The notes beneath the pieces are model-generated. The model searched no databases. It was not told where the DNA came from and saw only the letters and a list, made by a program, of their open reading frames with translations. The translations under genes were made by a program, and so were the position numbers. A DNA stretch of 64,000 bases from Streptomyces olivoverticillatus (GTDB taxonomy: Bacteria; Actinomycetota; Actinomycetes; Streptomycetales; Streptomycetaceae), in NCBI RefSeq assembly GCF_014203555.1, contig NZ_JACHJH010000008.1:124001-188000 (forward strand). Reading direction: 5' to 3'. This document shows positions 43,661 through 53,058 of the stretch, piece after piece; position 1 is the stretch's first letter; each line of letters opens with the position of its first letter.

Positions 43661-43951
43661 TCAGCCCAGGGCCGCCAGGCCCTTGCGCAGGTCGTCGGTG
43701 TTCATCACCGGGTGGAGTTCGACCTCGGCCTCCATGTCGAGGAAGAACTTCTCCACGACGGCGGGCAGCTGCGAGGGGTCCTGCAGGTCGAAGACGAGGA
43801 GGCAGGTGCGGCCGCCGTCCAGCGTGGTGAAGTAGGCGGCCTCCGGGCGGAGCTGCCCGAGGATCTCCTCCATGTGCTTCGCCATGGTGCCGTCGCGGAT
43901 CATGTCGTTCGCCGCACGGGTGTCCAGCCGGGCCCTGAGTAGCGTGCGCAT
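43661..43951 (-). CDS. Small ferredoxin-fold protein (DUF3303/muconolactone-isomerase-like)
   Basis: A 96-residue cytoplasmic protein. The pattern LLRARLDTRAANDMI, EAAYFTTLDGGRTCLLVFDLQDPSQLPAVVEKFF and EVELHPVMNTDDL suggests a dimeric alpha+beta barrel of the kind seen in muconolactone isomerase-like and antibiotic-monooxygenase-like proteins. Function is unknown. GGAGTGAGGAC precedes the ATG and strongly supports the start. It converges with msrB and is followed upstream by a 125-base gap to treZ with no recognised feature. Confidence 0.72.
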   Translation of the reverse strand: MRTLLRARLDTRAANDMIRDGTMAKHMEEILGQLRPEAAYFTTLDGGRTCLLVFDLQDPSQLPAVVEKFFLDMEAEVELHPVMNTDDLRKGLAALG

Positions 43952-44076
43952 GTCCTCACTCCTTCGCGGGCGCGGCCGCGCGGAGCTGCCGACCGCACTC
44001 CTGCGAAGCGCGGTCGCGTCACTTCCAGGGTCGGTCTGGCCGCCCGCAGGGCGCAACCCGGCAGCGCGCCCCCCCG

Positions 44077-45834
44077 CTAACGCTCCAGGCACCGCAGGAC
44101 GGCCGCCGTCTCGGCGGGAAGCCGCAGGCCCCCGCCTGCCTCCGGGAGGGCGACCGGCCGCCACGCCGCCACGACCTCCTCGTACGTCACGTCCGGCGCC
44201 GTCGGCAGCTCCACGGGCCGGTCCGCCAGGTTCACGGCGACGAACAGCGCCCCGCGCCGGAAGCCGACGCACGGACCGGGGACGACCGTGGGCTCCTCCT
44301 CGCCGAGCCACTCCCCGGCGGCCAGAGCGGGCTCCGCGCGCCGCAGCGCGATCAGTTGCCGGTACCAGGCGAGCAGCGAGGCATGCGGATCGCGCCCGGG
44401 CTCCGCCCAGTCCAGGCACGACCGCAGCCGCGTCGCCGGATCCTGTGGATCCGGAATCTCCTCCTCCGGCCAGCCGTGCGCCGCGAACTCCCGCCGCCGC
44501 CCGGTGCGGACCGCCTCCGCCAGCTGGGGGTCGGTGTGGTCGGTGAAGAACTGCCAGGGGGTGCGGGCGCCCCACTCCTCGCCCATGAACAGCATCGGCG
44601 TGAACGGCGCACCCAGCACCAGCGCGGCCGCACAGGCCAGGGCGCCGGGGGAGATCCGGGCCGAAAGCCGGTCACCCAGCGCCCTGTTGCCCACCTGGTC
44701 ATGCGTCTGCGCATAGCCCAGGAGCCGGTGGGCGGGCGTGGCGCGCCGGTCGAGCGGGTAGCCGTGCCGGCGGCCGCGGAAGGCGGAGTACGTGCCGTCG
44801 TGGAAGAAGCCGCCGCGCAGCGTCTTGGCCAGGGCGCCGGCCGGATCGGCGGCGAAGTCGGCGTAATAACCCTGCGATTCACCGGTCAGGGCGGTGTGCA
44901 GCGCGTGATGGAAGTCGTCGTTCCACTGGGCGTGCACGCCCATGCCGCCCGCCTCGCGCGCCCGCGTGGTCGCCGGGTCGTTCAGGTCCGACTCGGCGAT
45001 GAGGAACAGCGGCCGCCCCAGCCGCCGGGCCAGGCCGTCGACGGCGGCCGACAGCTCGGCCAGGAAGTGCTTGGGCCTGCTGTCGGCCAGCGCGTGCACC
45101 GCGTCCAGCCGCAGCCCGTCGAGCCCGTAGTCGCGCAGCCAGGCCAGCGCACTGCCCGTCAGATACGCCCGCACCTCGGCCGATCCGGGGGCGTCGAGGT
45201 TGACGGCCGCGCCCCAGGGGGTGTGGTGGGTGTCGGTGAAGTAGGGGCCGAACGCGGGCAGATGGTTGCCCGAAGGCCCCAAGTGGTTGTGCACCACGTC
45301 CAGGACGACGCCGAGCCCCAGCGCATGCGCCGCGTCGACGAAGCGCCGCAGCCCGGCCGGGCCGCCGTAGGGCTCGTGCACGGCCCACAGGGACACACCC
45401 TCGTACCCCCAGCCGTGCGTTCCCGGGAACGGGCAGACCGGCATCAGCTCCACATGCGTGACACCCAGCTCCGCCAGGTGCGGGAGCCGTCCGGCGGCCG
45501 CGTCGAAGGTGCCCTCGCGGGTGAACGTGCCGACGTGCAGCTCGTAGAGGACCGCGCCCGGCAGCCCGCGGCCGGCCCACTCCGGCCCGCTGCCGAAGCG
45601 GGCGAAGTCGACGACGGCGCTCATTCCGTCGGGCCCGTCCGGCTGGCGGCGCGAGCGCGGGTCGGGCCGGACGGGCCCGCCGTCCAGGGCGAAGCCGTAA
45701 CGGCTCCCGTCGTCGGCGGACGCCTCGCGGCACCACCAGCCGGGGCGGGCGGGGTCGGGGGACATGGCATACGCCGCCCCGTCCGCATGGAGGTCGACGC
45801 GGCCGGCTTGGGGTGCCCACACCTCGAACAGCAT
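44077..45834 (-). CDS. treZ: Malto-oligosyltrehalose trehalohydrolase
   Basis: A 585-residue GH13 enzyme that releases trehalose from maltooligosyl-trehalose. An N-terminal beta domain (FEVWAPQAGRVDL) precedes the barrel with VLDVVHNHLGPSGNH, the nucleophile in DGLRLDAVHAL, the acid/base in LFLIAESDLND and the transition-state aspartate in GYAQTHDQVGNRA. With TreY it makes trehalose from glycogen or maltodextrin. It is the last gene of a minus-strand group, 68 bases after a GNAT gene that separates it from treY. Confidence 0.94.
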   Translation of the reverse strand: MLFEVWAPQAGRVDLHADGAAYAMSPDPARPGWWCREASADDGSRYGFALDGGPVRPDPRSRRQPDGPDGMSAVVDFARFGSGPEWAGRGLPGAVLYELHVGTFTREGTFDAAAGRLPHLAELGVTHVELMPVCPFPGTHGWGYEGVSLWAVHEPYGGPAGLRRFVDAAHALGLGVVLDVVHNHLGPSGNHLPAFGPYFTDTHHTPWGAAVNLDAPGSAEVRAYLTGSALAWLRDYGLDGLRLDAVHALADSRPKHFLAELSAAVDGLARRLGRPLFLIAESDLNDPATTRAREAGGMGVHAQWNDDFHHALHTALTGESQGYYADFAADPAGALAKTLRGGFFHDGTYSAFRGRRHGYPLDRRATPAHRLLGYAQTHDQVGNRALGDRLSARISPGALACAAALVLGAPFTPMLFMGEEWGARTPWQFFTDHTDPQLAEAVRTGRRREFAAHGWPEEEIPDPQDPATRLRSCLDWAEPGRDPHASLLAWYRQLIALRRAEPALAAGEWLGEEEPTVVPGPCVGFRRGALFVAVNLADRPVELPTAPDVTYEEVVAAWRPVALPEAGGGLRLPAETAAVLRCLER

Positions 45835-45902
45835 GGTGGGATTCTGCCCGCCCGGGGCCCGCGGATTTCAGCTGAACCCGGACGGAATCGACGGGGCTGC
45901 CC

Positions 45903-46814
45903 CTACGGCACCAAGTCGATGCGCTCCTGCGTCACCGGATACCCCGCCCGCGCGAAGCCCGCCGCCATCGGGAAGTTGCCCTGATCGGTCGCGGCGGCGA
46001 TCCGCGACGCCCCCTGGGCCACCAGGTCGTGCGTGCACTCCACCAGCAGGTCGTAGGCGTAGCCCCGCCCGCGCCACTCCGGCACCACCCCGATGTAGCC
46101 GACGCACGGCCCTCCGGGGTTGCGCGCGGGCACCTGGATGCCCACCAGCTCGCCCTGCGGGGTGTACGCCAGCTTCCACCACTCCCGCGGCGAGGGCAGC
46201 CACTCCAGGACGTCCATGAACTCGTCGAGCGCGGCCTCGGGGCCCAGCTCGGCGATGTTCCTGCGGTCGTGCTCGTCGAGCGTGCCGGTGTGGGTGCGCC
46301 GCACCACGTCCCGGATCACCGCGTCGTCGGGCTCCGGCCGGAACTCCAGCCGTCCGGGCCGCTCCGGCAGCCCGCAGGCGGACGTCCATTCGTAGCGGTA
46401 CCGCTCGACCAGCGGCGTCATCCCGGCGGCCACCGCGGCCGAGATCCGCGCCTGCGCCGCGGCCCGGACCTCCGGTATCCCGCGCCAGCCGGGCGGCACC
46501 AGCAGGCTGTACTCGGCACGCAGGGGCGAGGCGCGCAGCAGTTGGACCGCGGCTTCTTCCTCGCCCTCGGCGAAGTCGAACCAGTCCAGGGCCTTGGGCA
46601 CCGTGTCGTCCGGCGCACCCCACCAGGCGGCGCGCGCGACGACCTTGCCGTCGCGCAGCGCCACCCATGTCCACTCCGGGCGGTACTCGCCGCCCTCGTG
46701 GACGGGCACGTAGGTGTGGCCCATGGCCGCCCGGCCGACGAGGCCGGGGTCGGGCAGGGAGGTGAAGAGAGCGGTGTCGTGCTCGGTGAGCGCGCGGACG
46801 ACCGGATCGGACAT
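45903..46814 (-). CDS. GNAT family N-acetyltransferase
   Basis: A 303-residue protein with two GNAT-like halves. The C-terminal half has the acetyl-CoA loop VGYIGVVPEWRGRGYAYDLLVECTHDLV (motif A, RGRGYA) and RIAAATDQGNFPMAAGFARAGY. The N-terminal half (MGHTYVPVHEGGEYRPEWTWVALRDGKVVAR) looks like a degenerate copy. Substrate unknown. The ATG with GAGGAG eight bases upstream was chosen. It sits between treY and treZ with short gaps on both sides (66 and 68 bases), so it is probably transcribed with them. Confidence 0.82.
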   Translation of the reverse strand: MSDPVVRALTEHDTALFTSLPDPGLVGRAAMGHTYVPVHEGGEYRPEWTWVALRDGKVVARAAWWGAPDDTVPKALDWFDFAEGEEEAAVQLLRASPLRAEYSLLVPPGWRGIPEVRAAAQARISAAVAAGMTPLVERYRYEWTSACGLPERPGRLEFRPEPDDAVIRDVVRRTHTGTLDEHDRRNIAELGPEAALDEFMDVLEWLPSPREWWKLAYTPQGELVGIQVPARNPGGPCVGYIGVVPEWRGRGYAYDLLVECTHDLVAQGASRIAAATDQGNFPMAAGFARAGYPVTQERIDLVP

Positions 46815-46880
46815 AAAACTCCTCGAGTTGGACAGCTCACGCACCGTAGGCCGCCGTCCCGGTCCGGTCCACCGGTTTTC

Positions 46881-49256
46881 TCACCGGCTCCGGGTCAGCA
46901 AGGCCACCGGATACGCGCCGTCCGACAGCGCCGATACCGGCAGCCACCCCTCGTACACGCGCCCCGTCAGCAACTCCTGCCACACACCGCCGCCCGGCAG
47001 CGGTACCACCGTGCCGTCCGCGCCACCGCGCTGTGCCAGCCGGTGCGGCAGGCGCAATGCGGCGGCGACCACCTCGCCGGAGCGGACGAACGCCACGCAG
47101 TGATCCGCCGCCGGGCCGAGCGCGGGCAGGGGCTCGTAAGAGGCGGCGGCGCCGAACCACTCGGGATGCTCGCGCCGCAGGCCCAGGGCGGTCCGGGTGA
47201 GGAGGAGCTTGTCGGCGGCGAGACCCGCCGGCTCCGCGTCCTGCTCCCCGGCGCGCGGCGGGCGCCGGTTGTCCGGGTCGACCAGGGCGGTGTAGAGGCC
47301 CTCGGTGCCCATGTAGAGGTCGGGCACGCCCGGCATGGCCAGGTGCAGCAGGGCCGCGCCGAGGGTGTTCGCCCGTATGCTCGCCGCCGCGGCGCCCTCA
47401 AGCTCCGCCAGCGCCTCGTACGACGGCCCGCACGGCCCCGCCGCCACGAAGTCGGCGACCGCCGCCTCGTAGGCCGCGTCCGGCTCCGTCCAGCTCGTCA
47501 GCAGCGCTGCCTCGCGCACGCTCTTGAGGACGGCCGGCCCCAGCCGCCGCGCGTCCGGCGTGCCCAGCCCGAAGGCGCTCTGCCAGGCCGTCCACGCCAC
47601 ATGCGGGTCCGGTGCCGCAGCCCGGTCCCACAGCCGGTCCATCAGCCGCGCCCACGCGCCCGGATGCTCGGCGAGGGCGGCGATGCGCGCCCGTACGTCC
47701 GCGCTGCGCTTGGTGTCGTGGGTGGACAGCACGGTGCCCGTGGCGGGCCAGTCGCGCTGGAGGCGGGCGCAGAAGGCGTGGAACTCCGCCGGAGTGACCG
47801 AGGGGCGGTCCGGGGTGCCGCCGACCTCAGTGGCCGACAGCAGGGGCGCGTAGCGGTAGAAGGCCGTGTCCTCGACGGACTTGGCGCGCAGCGCGGAGGC
47901 GGTCTGCGCGAAGCGGGCGCAGAAGTCCCGGTGGTCCGGCCCGTCCGCGAGCCGGCCCAGTGCCGCGTCCCGGACGAACTCCACCGCGCGCGCCTCCTCC
48001 GGCACGGCGAAGGCCGCACGGGCCTGCTGGGCGGCCTCGTCCAGCAGCGCTGCGTCCGCGGGGGCCACGGGTGTGCCGGGCACGGCGTACGGCCGGTAGA
48101 CGGGCAGCCGGACCATGGTCTCGACCAGCGCGGTGCGCACCGCCCAGGGGGCGTGGTCGCGCAGCAGGTGCGAGGCCTCGCAGATGCGGCCCGCGGTACG
48201 CACCAGGCGTTCGACCTCGGCGGCGAGCTCGTGGGTGAGGATGCGGTAGGCGGCGCGGCGCACGGTCGCGGGCCAGTCGCCGCCCCGGTCGGGCGCGGCG
48301 CCGGTGAAGGCGCGGTAGGCGGCGGTGAGTTCGGCGGCGCCCTCGGGGTCGGTGAAGACCCCGTCGAGGTGGCGCAGCGCGTCGTAGCCCGTGGTCCCGG
48401 CGACGGGCCAGTCGGCGGGCAGCCGTTCGTCGCCGCTGAGGATCTTTTCGGCCACCGTCCAGCGGCCGTCCGTGGCCCGGTGCAGCCGGCGCAGGTAGCC
48501 GGGCGGGTCGGCGAGCCCGTCGGGGTGGTCGACGCGCAGCCCGTCGACCACGCCGTCGCGCAGCAGCTGGAGCACCTTGGCGTGGGTGGCGTCGAAGACC
48601 TCGGGGTCCTCGACGCGGACGGCGATGAGCTCGGAGACGGTGAAGAAGCGCCGGTAGTTCAGCTCGGTGCGGGCCACGCGCCACCAGGCGGGCCGGTACC
48701 ACTGGGCGTCCAGCAGCTCGGGCAGCGGCAGCCGTTCGGTGCCGGGCCGCAACGGGAAGGCGTGGCCGCGGTAGCGCAGCACGCCCCCGTCCGGCTCGAA
48801 CCGGCCGAGCTCCTCGCCCAGGGGGCCCGTGAGGACCGGCAGCAGCACCTTGCCGCCGTGTTCGGCCCAGTCGATGTCGAACCAGCGGGCGTACGGCGAG
48901 GCCGGGCCGTCCCGCAGCACCTGCCACAGCGGCCCGTTGAGGTGCTCGGGCGCGGGCACGGCCATGTGGTTGGGGACGATGTCGAGGACCAGCCCCAGCC
49001 CGTGGGCGTGCGCGGTGCGGGCCAGCGCGCGCAGCCCCTCCTCGCCGCCCAGCTCCACCCGTACGGCCGTGTGGTCGACCACGTCGTAGCCGTGCGCGGA
49101 GCCGGGGACGGCCTCCAGGACGGGGGAGAGGTGCAGGTGCGAGACCCCGAGCCCGGCCAGGCGGGGCACGGCCGCTTCGGCCGCCGCGAAGGGGAAGCGG
49201 GGCTGGAGCTGGAGCCGGTAGGTGGCGGTAGGCGTGCCGGAGCCGTCGCATGTCAC
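46881..49256 (-). CDS. treY: Malto-oligosyltrehalose synthase
   Basis: A 791-residue GH13 enzyme that isomerises the terminal alpha-1,4 link of maltodextrin to alpha-1,1. Motifs: TATYRLQLQPRFPF at the N-terminus, LVLDIVPNHMAV, the nucleophile in GLRVDHPDGLADP, the acid in VAEKILSGDERLP and the third aspartate region VLSTHDTKRSADV. The start is uncertain: the GTG at 49256 gives the usual short N-terminus, and a GTG at 49274 is possible. It lies 56 bases after glgX. Confidence 0.93.
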   Translation of the reverse strand: MTCDGSGTPTATYRLQLQPRFPFAAAEAAVPRLAGLGVSHLHLSPVLEAVPGSAHGYDVVDHTAVRVELGGEEGLRALARTAHAHGLGLVLDIVPNHMAVPAPEHLNGPLWQVLRDGPASPYARWFDIDWAEHGGKVLLPVLTGPLGEELGRFEPDGGVLRYRGHAFPLRPGTERLPLPELLDAQWYRPAWWRVARTELNYRRFFTVSELIAVRVEDPEVFDATHAKVLQLLRDGVVDGLRVDHPDGLADPPGYLRRLHRATDGRWTVAEKILSGDERLPADWPVAGTTGYDALRHLDGVFTDPEGAAELTAAYRAFTGAAPDRGGDWPATVRRAAYRILTHELAAEVERLVRTAGRICEASHLLRDHAPWAVRTALVETMVRLPVYRPYAVPGTPVAPADAALLDEAAQQARAAFAVPEEARAVEFVRDAALGRLADGPDHRDFCARFAQTASALRAKSVEDTAFYRYAPLLSATEVGGTPDRPSVTPAEFHAFCARLQRDWPATGTVLSTHDTKRSADVRARIAALAEHPGAWARLMDRLWDRAAAPDPHVAWTAWQSAFGLGTPDARRLGPAVLKSVREAALLTSWTEPDAAYEAAVADFVAAGPCGPSYEALAELEGAAAASIRANTLGAALLHLAMPGVPDLYMGTEGLYTALVDPDNRRPPRAGEQDAEPAGLAADKLLLTRTALGLRREHPEWFGAAASYEPLPALGPAADHCVAFVRSGEVVAAALRLPHRLAQRGGADGTVVPLPGGGVWQELLTGRVYEGWLPVSALSDGAYPVALLTRSR

Positions 49257-49312
49257 AAGAACATACGTACCCACAACCGCCCGGTCATGCCGCAGGGGAA
49301 CCTGCGGGGCCC

Positions 49313-51436
49313 TCACGCCGGGCGCTGGAGCACCGTCAGGCTGCGGTCCCTGACCGTCAGCCGGTCGCCCGCCTGCACCTTGGGCCCGGCCGTCACCCCG
49401 TCGGGGCGGGCGGTCTCGACCACGACCTGCCACTGCCTGCCGTGGTCGACGGGCACCACGAAGTCCAGCGGCTGGTCGTGCGCGTTGAACATCAGCAGGA
49501 AGGAGTCGTCGACCACGGGCTCGCCGCGCGGCCCGGGCTCGGAGATCGCACCGCCGTTGAGGAAGACCGTCAGCGACCTGGCGTGCGCCGCCTGCCAGTC
49601 GGTGTCCCGCATCTCATCCCCTTCAGGGGTGAACCAGGCGATGTCCGACAGGTCGTCATGGGTGCCCTGCACCGGGCGGCCGTGGAAGAAGCGGCGGCGC
49701 CGGAAGACGGGATGGTCGCGGCGCAGCCACACCAGCGAGCGGGTGAACGCCAGTATCCGGCGCGCCCGCGCCGAGGACTCGCCGTCGGCGTCCGGCCAGC
49801 GCACCCAGGACAGCTCGCTGTCCTGGCAGTAGGCGTTGTTGTTGCCGTACTGGGTGCGCGCGAACTCGTCGCCGTGGCTGAGCATCGGCACGCCCTGGGA
49901 CACCATCAGGGTGGCGATGAAGTTGCGCATCTGCCGTTCGCGCAGGTCGAGCACGCCCGCATCGTCGCTCTCGCCCTCGGCCCCGCAGTTCCACGACCGG
50001 TTGTGGCCCTCACCGTCCTGGTTGTGCTCGCCGTTGGCCTCGTTGTGCTTGTCGTTGTAGGCGACCAGGTCGTGCAGGGTGAAGCCGTCGTGGCAGGTGA
50101 CGAAGTTGATGGAGGCGAGCGGCCGCCTGCCGTCCCCCTGGTAGAGGTCGGACGAGCCCGTCAGCCGGGAGCCGAACTCCGCGAGGGTGGCGGGCTGCCC
50201 GCGCCACAGATCCCGCGAGGTATCGCGGAATTTCCCATTCCATTCGGCCCACAGCGGGGGGAAGTTCCCCACCTGGTAGCCGCCCTCTCCCACGTCCCAC
50301 GGCTCCGCGATCAGCTTCACCTGGCTGACCACCGGATCCTGCTGCACCAGGTCGAAGAACGACGACAGCCGGTCCACCTCGTGGAACTGCCGCGCCAGCG
50401 TCGCCGCCAGGTCGAAGCGGAAGCCGTCCACATGCATCTCGGTCACCCAGTACCGCAGCGAGTCCATGATGAGCTGCAGCACGTGCGGACTGCGCATCAG
50501 CAGCGAATTGCCGGTGCCGGTGGTGTCCATGTAGTAGCGCGGGTCGTCGGCCAGCCGGTAGTACGAGGCGTTGTCCAGCCCCCGGAAGGACAGCGTCGGC
50601 CCCAGGTGGTTCCCCTCGGCCGTGTGGTTGTAGACCACATCGAGAATGACCTCGATGCCCGCCGCGTGCAGCGCCCGCACCGCCGACTTGAACTCCAGCA
50701 CCTGCTGCCCCCGGTCGCCCCACGAGGCGTAGGCATTGTGCGGCGCGAAGAAACCGATGGTGTTGTAGCCCCAGTAGTTGGCCAGCCCCGCATCCACCAG
50801 CCGGTGGTCGTTGACGAACTGATGGACCGGCATCAGCTCGATCGCGGTCACCCCCAGCTCCGTCAGGTGCTCGATGACCGCCGGATGCGCCAGCCCCGCG
50901 TACGTGCCGCGCACCTCCTCCGGCAGCGCCGGGTGAAGCATCGTCAGGCCCTTCACATGGGCCTCATAAATGACCGTACGGTGGTAGTCCGTGCGCGGCG
51001 GCCGGTCGTCGCCCCAGTCGAAGTACGGGTTGACCACCACCGAAGTCATCATGTGCGGCGCCGAGTCCATGTCGTTGCGCTTCTCCGGCCGCCCGAAGCG
51101 ATAGCCGTAGACCGCCTCCCCCCAGCCGATCTCGCCGCTCACCGCCTTCGCGTACGGGTCCAGCAGCAGCTTCGCGGAGTTGCAGCGGTGCCCCCGCTCC
51201 GGCTCGTACGGGCCGTGGGCGCGGAAGCCGTAGCGCTGACCCGGCATCACACCCGGCAGATACGCGTGCCGCACGAAGGCATCGCTCTCGCGCAGCTCGA
51301 CCGCGGTCTCCGAGCCGTCCTCGTGCAGCAGGCACAACTCGATCCGCTCGGCGGTCTCCGAGAAGACCGCGAAGTTGGTGCCGGCGCCGTCGTACGTGGC
51401 GCCGAGGGGGTACGCCTGTCCCGGCCAGACCTGCAT
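49313..51436 (-). CDS. glgX: Glycogen debranching enzyme GlgX
   Basis: A 707-residue GH13 isoamylase-type enzyme that hydrolyses alpha-1,6 branches of glycogen. The N-terminal CBM48 domain (PLGATYDGAGTNFAVFSE) precedes the barrel with VILDVVYNHTAEGNH, the nucleophile in DGFRFDLAATLAR, the acid in VKLIAEPWDVGEGGY and NFVTCHDGFTLHD. It supplies linear chains to TreY. It is the first gene of the glgX-treY-GNAT-treZ group. The ATG before QVWPGQAYPLG was chosen; upstream in-frame codons fall in the divergent promoter gap. Confidence 0.95.
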   Translation of the reverse strand: MQVWPGQAYPLGATYDGAGTNFAVFSETAERIELCLLHEDGSETAVELRESDAFVRHAYLPGVMPGQRYGFRAHGPYEPERGHRCNSAKLLLDPYAKAVSGEIGWGEAVYGYRFGRPEKRNDMDSAPHMMTSVVVNPYFDWGDDRPPRTDYHRTVIYEAHVKGLTMLHPALPEEVRGTYAGLAHPAVIEHLTELGVTAIELMPVHQFVNDHRLVDAGLANYWGYNTIGFFAPHNAYASWGDRGQQVLEFKSAVRALHAAGIEVILDVVYNHTAEGNHLGPTLSFRGLDNASYYRLADDPRYYMDTTGTGNSLLMRSPHVLQLIMDSLRYWVTEMHVDGFRFDLAATLARQFHEVDRLSSFFDLVQQDPVVSQVKLIAEPWDVGEGGYQVGNFPPLWAEWNGKFRDTSRDLWRGQPATLAEFGSRLTGSSDLYQGDGRRPLASINFVTCHDGFTLHDLVAYNDKHNEANGEHNQDGEGHNRSWNCGAEGESDDAGVLDLRERQMRNFIATLMVSQGVPMLSHGDEFARTQYGNNNAYCQDSELSWVRWPDADGESSARARRILAFTRSLVWLRRDHPVFRRRRFFHGRPVQGTHDDLSDIAWFTPEGDEMRDTDWQAAHARSLTVFLNGGAISEPGPRGEPVVDDSFLLMFNAHDQPLDFVVPVDHGRQWQVVVETARPDGVTAGPKVQAGDRLTVRDRSLTVLQRPA

Positions 51437-51697
51437 GTGTCGAGTCTTCCACTCGGGGACGCGCTTTCCGCAGATCTTCCCCAAAAGGACAGCGCCCACC
51501 GGCCTCTTTGGCTCGCCCAACCGGGTGACCACCACCCGTCCGGCTATGAATCAGCTCACTCCCGCCGCCACCACGCCCGACAACCGCCACGTCGAGCGCG
51601 CGAGTTGGCCGGAGGCCGAAGCGACGCGGGTGCACCGCCTCCCGCCCGCACAGTAGTCTGCCTTGATCGTTGGACGGGGGCGGAAGGCGGTGTACTG

Positions 51698-52951
51698 GTG
51701 AGCTCGGGCGGGCTGGAGCTGCCCCCTGGTGACGGCGTCCCCGGGGGAGAGGGCGGGACCGGCACGCCGCCGGGCGCGGTGTCCCTGGCGCAGCCGAGGG
51801 AAATCGGGGCGGGGCTGGACTGGGACGCCGCGGCCTGGAGCGAGGTGCGCACCCGCGCCCGCCGGGCCGGGCGCGCCTACATCTGGCTGAACCTCGTCGA
51901 ACAGCGGCTGCGGGCCGTGGTCGCCGCCGTGCTGCGCCCGGTCTACGAGCCGGTGCACGGCGAGGACGAATGGGTCGTCGCCGCGGCGGGGCCCGCGGGC
52001 CAGGAGTGGGTCCAGCGGGCCGTGGCGGTACGGGAGGTCAGCCGCCGCAAGGGCTATCTGCTCGACCCGGCCGACGACAACGTCCTCAGCTTCCTCACCC
52101 TCCCGCAGCTGCGCGAGCTGCTCGTCCAGCACTGGCCGTGCTTCGAGCCGTATCTCGACGACCGCCGCGAGCTCGAACTCGCGCTGGACGAGTTGGAAGT
52201 GGCCCGCAACGTCGTCTCGCGCAACCGCGCGCTGTCCCAGACCGTCCTCGCCCAGGCCGAACGGGCCTCGGCGCGGCTGCTGGACATCCTCGGCGGCAGC
52301 TCGGCGACCACCGGCACCACCGCCGACCGGCTGCCCGTCGACGCCGTGGAGGACCTGGTGGGCGACCGCTACGCCGACGTCGTCGGCGTCCACCCCGACC
52401 GGGTGCGCCTGCAGCGCCAGCTGCCCGTGGAGGACCTCTTCGGCAGCGCCCGCCGCCTCGACGCGGTGGGCATAGGCCTGAACCTCCTCGTCCAGAACTA
52501 CTCGGGACGGCGTCTGGTCCGGCTGGCCGAAACCGGCTGCCGGGCCCGGCTGCTCTTCCTCAACCCGGCCAGCAGCGCGGTGCGCCGCCGCGAGCGCGAA
52601 CTGGGAATCAAAAAGGGCGAGATGAGCCGGTCCGTCGAGATGAACATCATGCACATGCGGCGGGTACGCGACCGGCTGCACGACCCCGCCGCCTTCGAGA
52701 TCCGGGTATTCGACGAGACCCCGCGCTTCACCGCCTACCTCGTCAACGGCGACGGCGCGGACGGGCTGGCCGTGGTGCAGTCGTACCTGCGCAAGGCCCG
52801 CGGCATGGAGGCGCCGGTGCTGGTGCTGCGCGGCGGCGGCCGGCAGGTGCTGCGCGAGGGGCGGGGCGCCGACGACTCGGTGGGCGGGCTGTTCGAGACG
52901 TACCGGGAGGAGTTCGAGGGCGTGTGGGCGGACTCGCGCCCGGTGTCCTGA
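51698..52951 (+). CDS. SAV2148 family HEPN domain-containing protein
   Basis: A 417-residue cytoplasmic protein. After a Gly/Pro-rich leader, about residues 50-210 are helical (YIWLNLVEQRLRAVVAAVLRPVY, RELLVQHWPCFEPYLDDRRELELALDELEVARNVVSRNRALS). The RNxxxH motif of HEPN RNases is here RNRALS, so the histidine is missing. The C-terminal part (GIGLNLLVQNYSGRRLVRLAETG, VRLLF..NPASSAVRRRE, FEIRVFDETPRFTAYLVNGDG) looks like a phospholipase-D-like strand/helix region without HKD motifs. I recall actinomycete homologues under this family name. Function unknown. The GTG start follows GGAAGGCGG. Confidence 0.75.
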   Translation: MSSGGLELPPGDGVPGGEGGTGTPPGAVSLAQPREIGAGLDWDAAAWSEVRTRARRAGRAYIWLNLVEQRLRAVVAAVLRPVYEPVHGEDEWVVAAAGPAGQEWVQRAVAVREVSRRKGYLLDPADDNVLSFLTLPQLRELLVQHWPCFEPYLDDRRELELALDELEVARNVVSRNRALSQTVLAQAERASARLLDILGGSSATTGTTADRLPVDAVEDLVGDRYADVVGVHPDRVRLQRQLPVEDLFGSARRLDAVGIGLNLLVQNYSGRRLVRLAETGCRARLLFLNPASSAVRRRERELGIKKGEMSRSVEMNIMHMRRVRDRLHDPAAFEIRVFDETPRFTAYLVNGDGADGLAVVQSYLRKARGMEAPVLVLRGGGRQVLREGRGADDSVGGLFETYREEFEGVWADSRPVS

Positions 52952-53058
52952 CGGCGGCCGGCGACGGTCGGCGGCCGGTTGTCAGTGGGCCGTGGCAAGG
53001 TGGGTGGACCGACGGGGGAGCACCACGGCACCACCGCACCATCCATGGGGGGACCGCC

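Noticed and set aside
44077..45834. treZ as a glycogen branching enzyme (glgB)
   Set aside because: The N-terminal domain, THDQVGNRA motif and context with treY fit trehalohydrolase; the length is also too short for GlgB.
51547..51656. 36-codon ORF starting MNQLTPAATTPD in the glgX/HEPN gap
   Set aside because: No ribosome-binding site, mixed codon quality and no recognisable features; the region more likely holds promoters.
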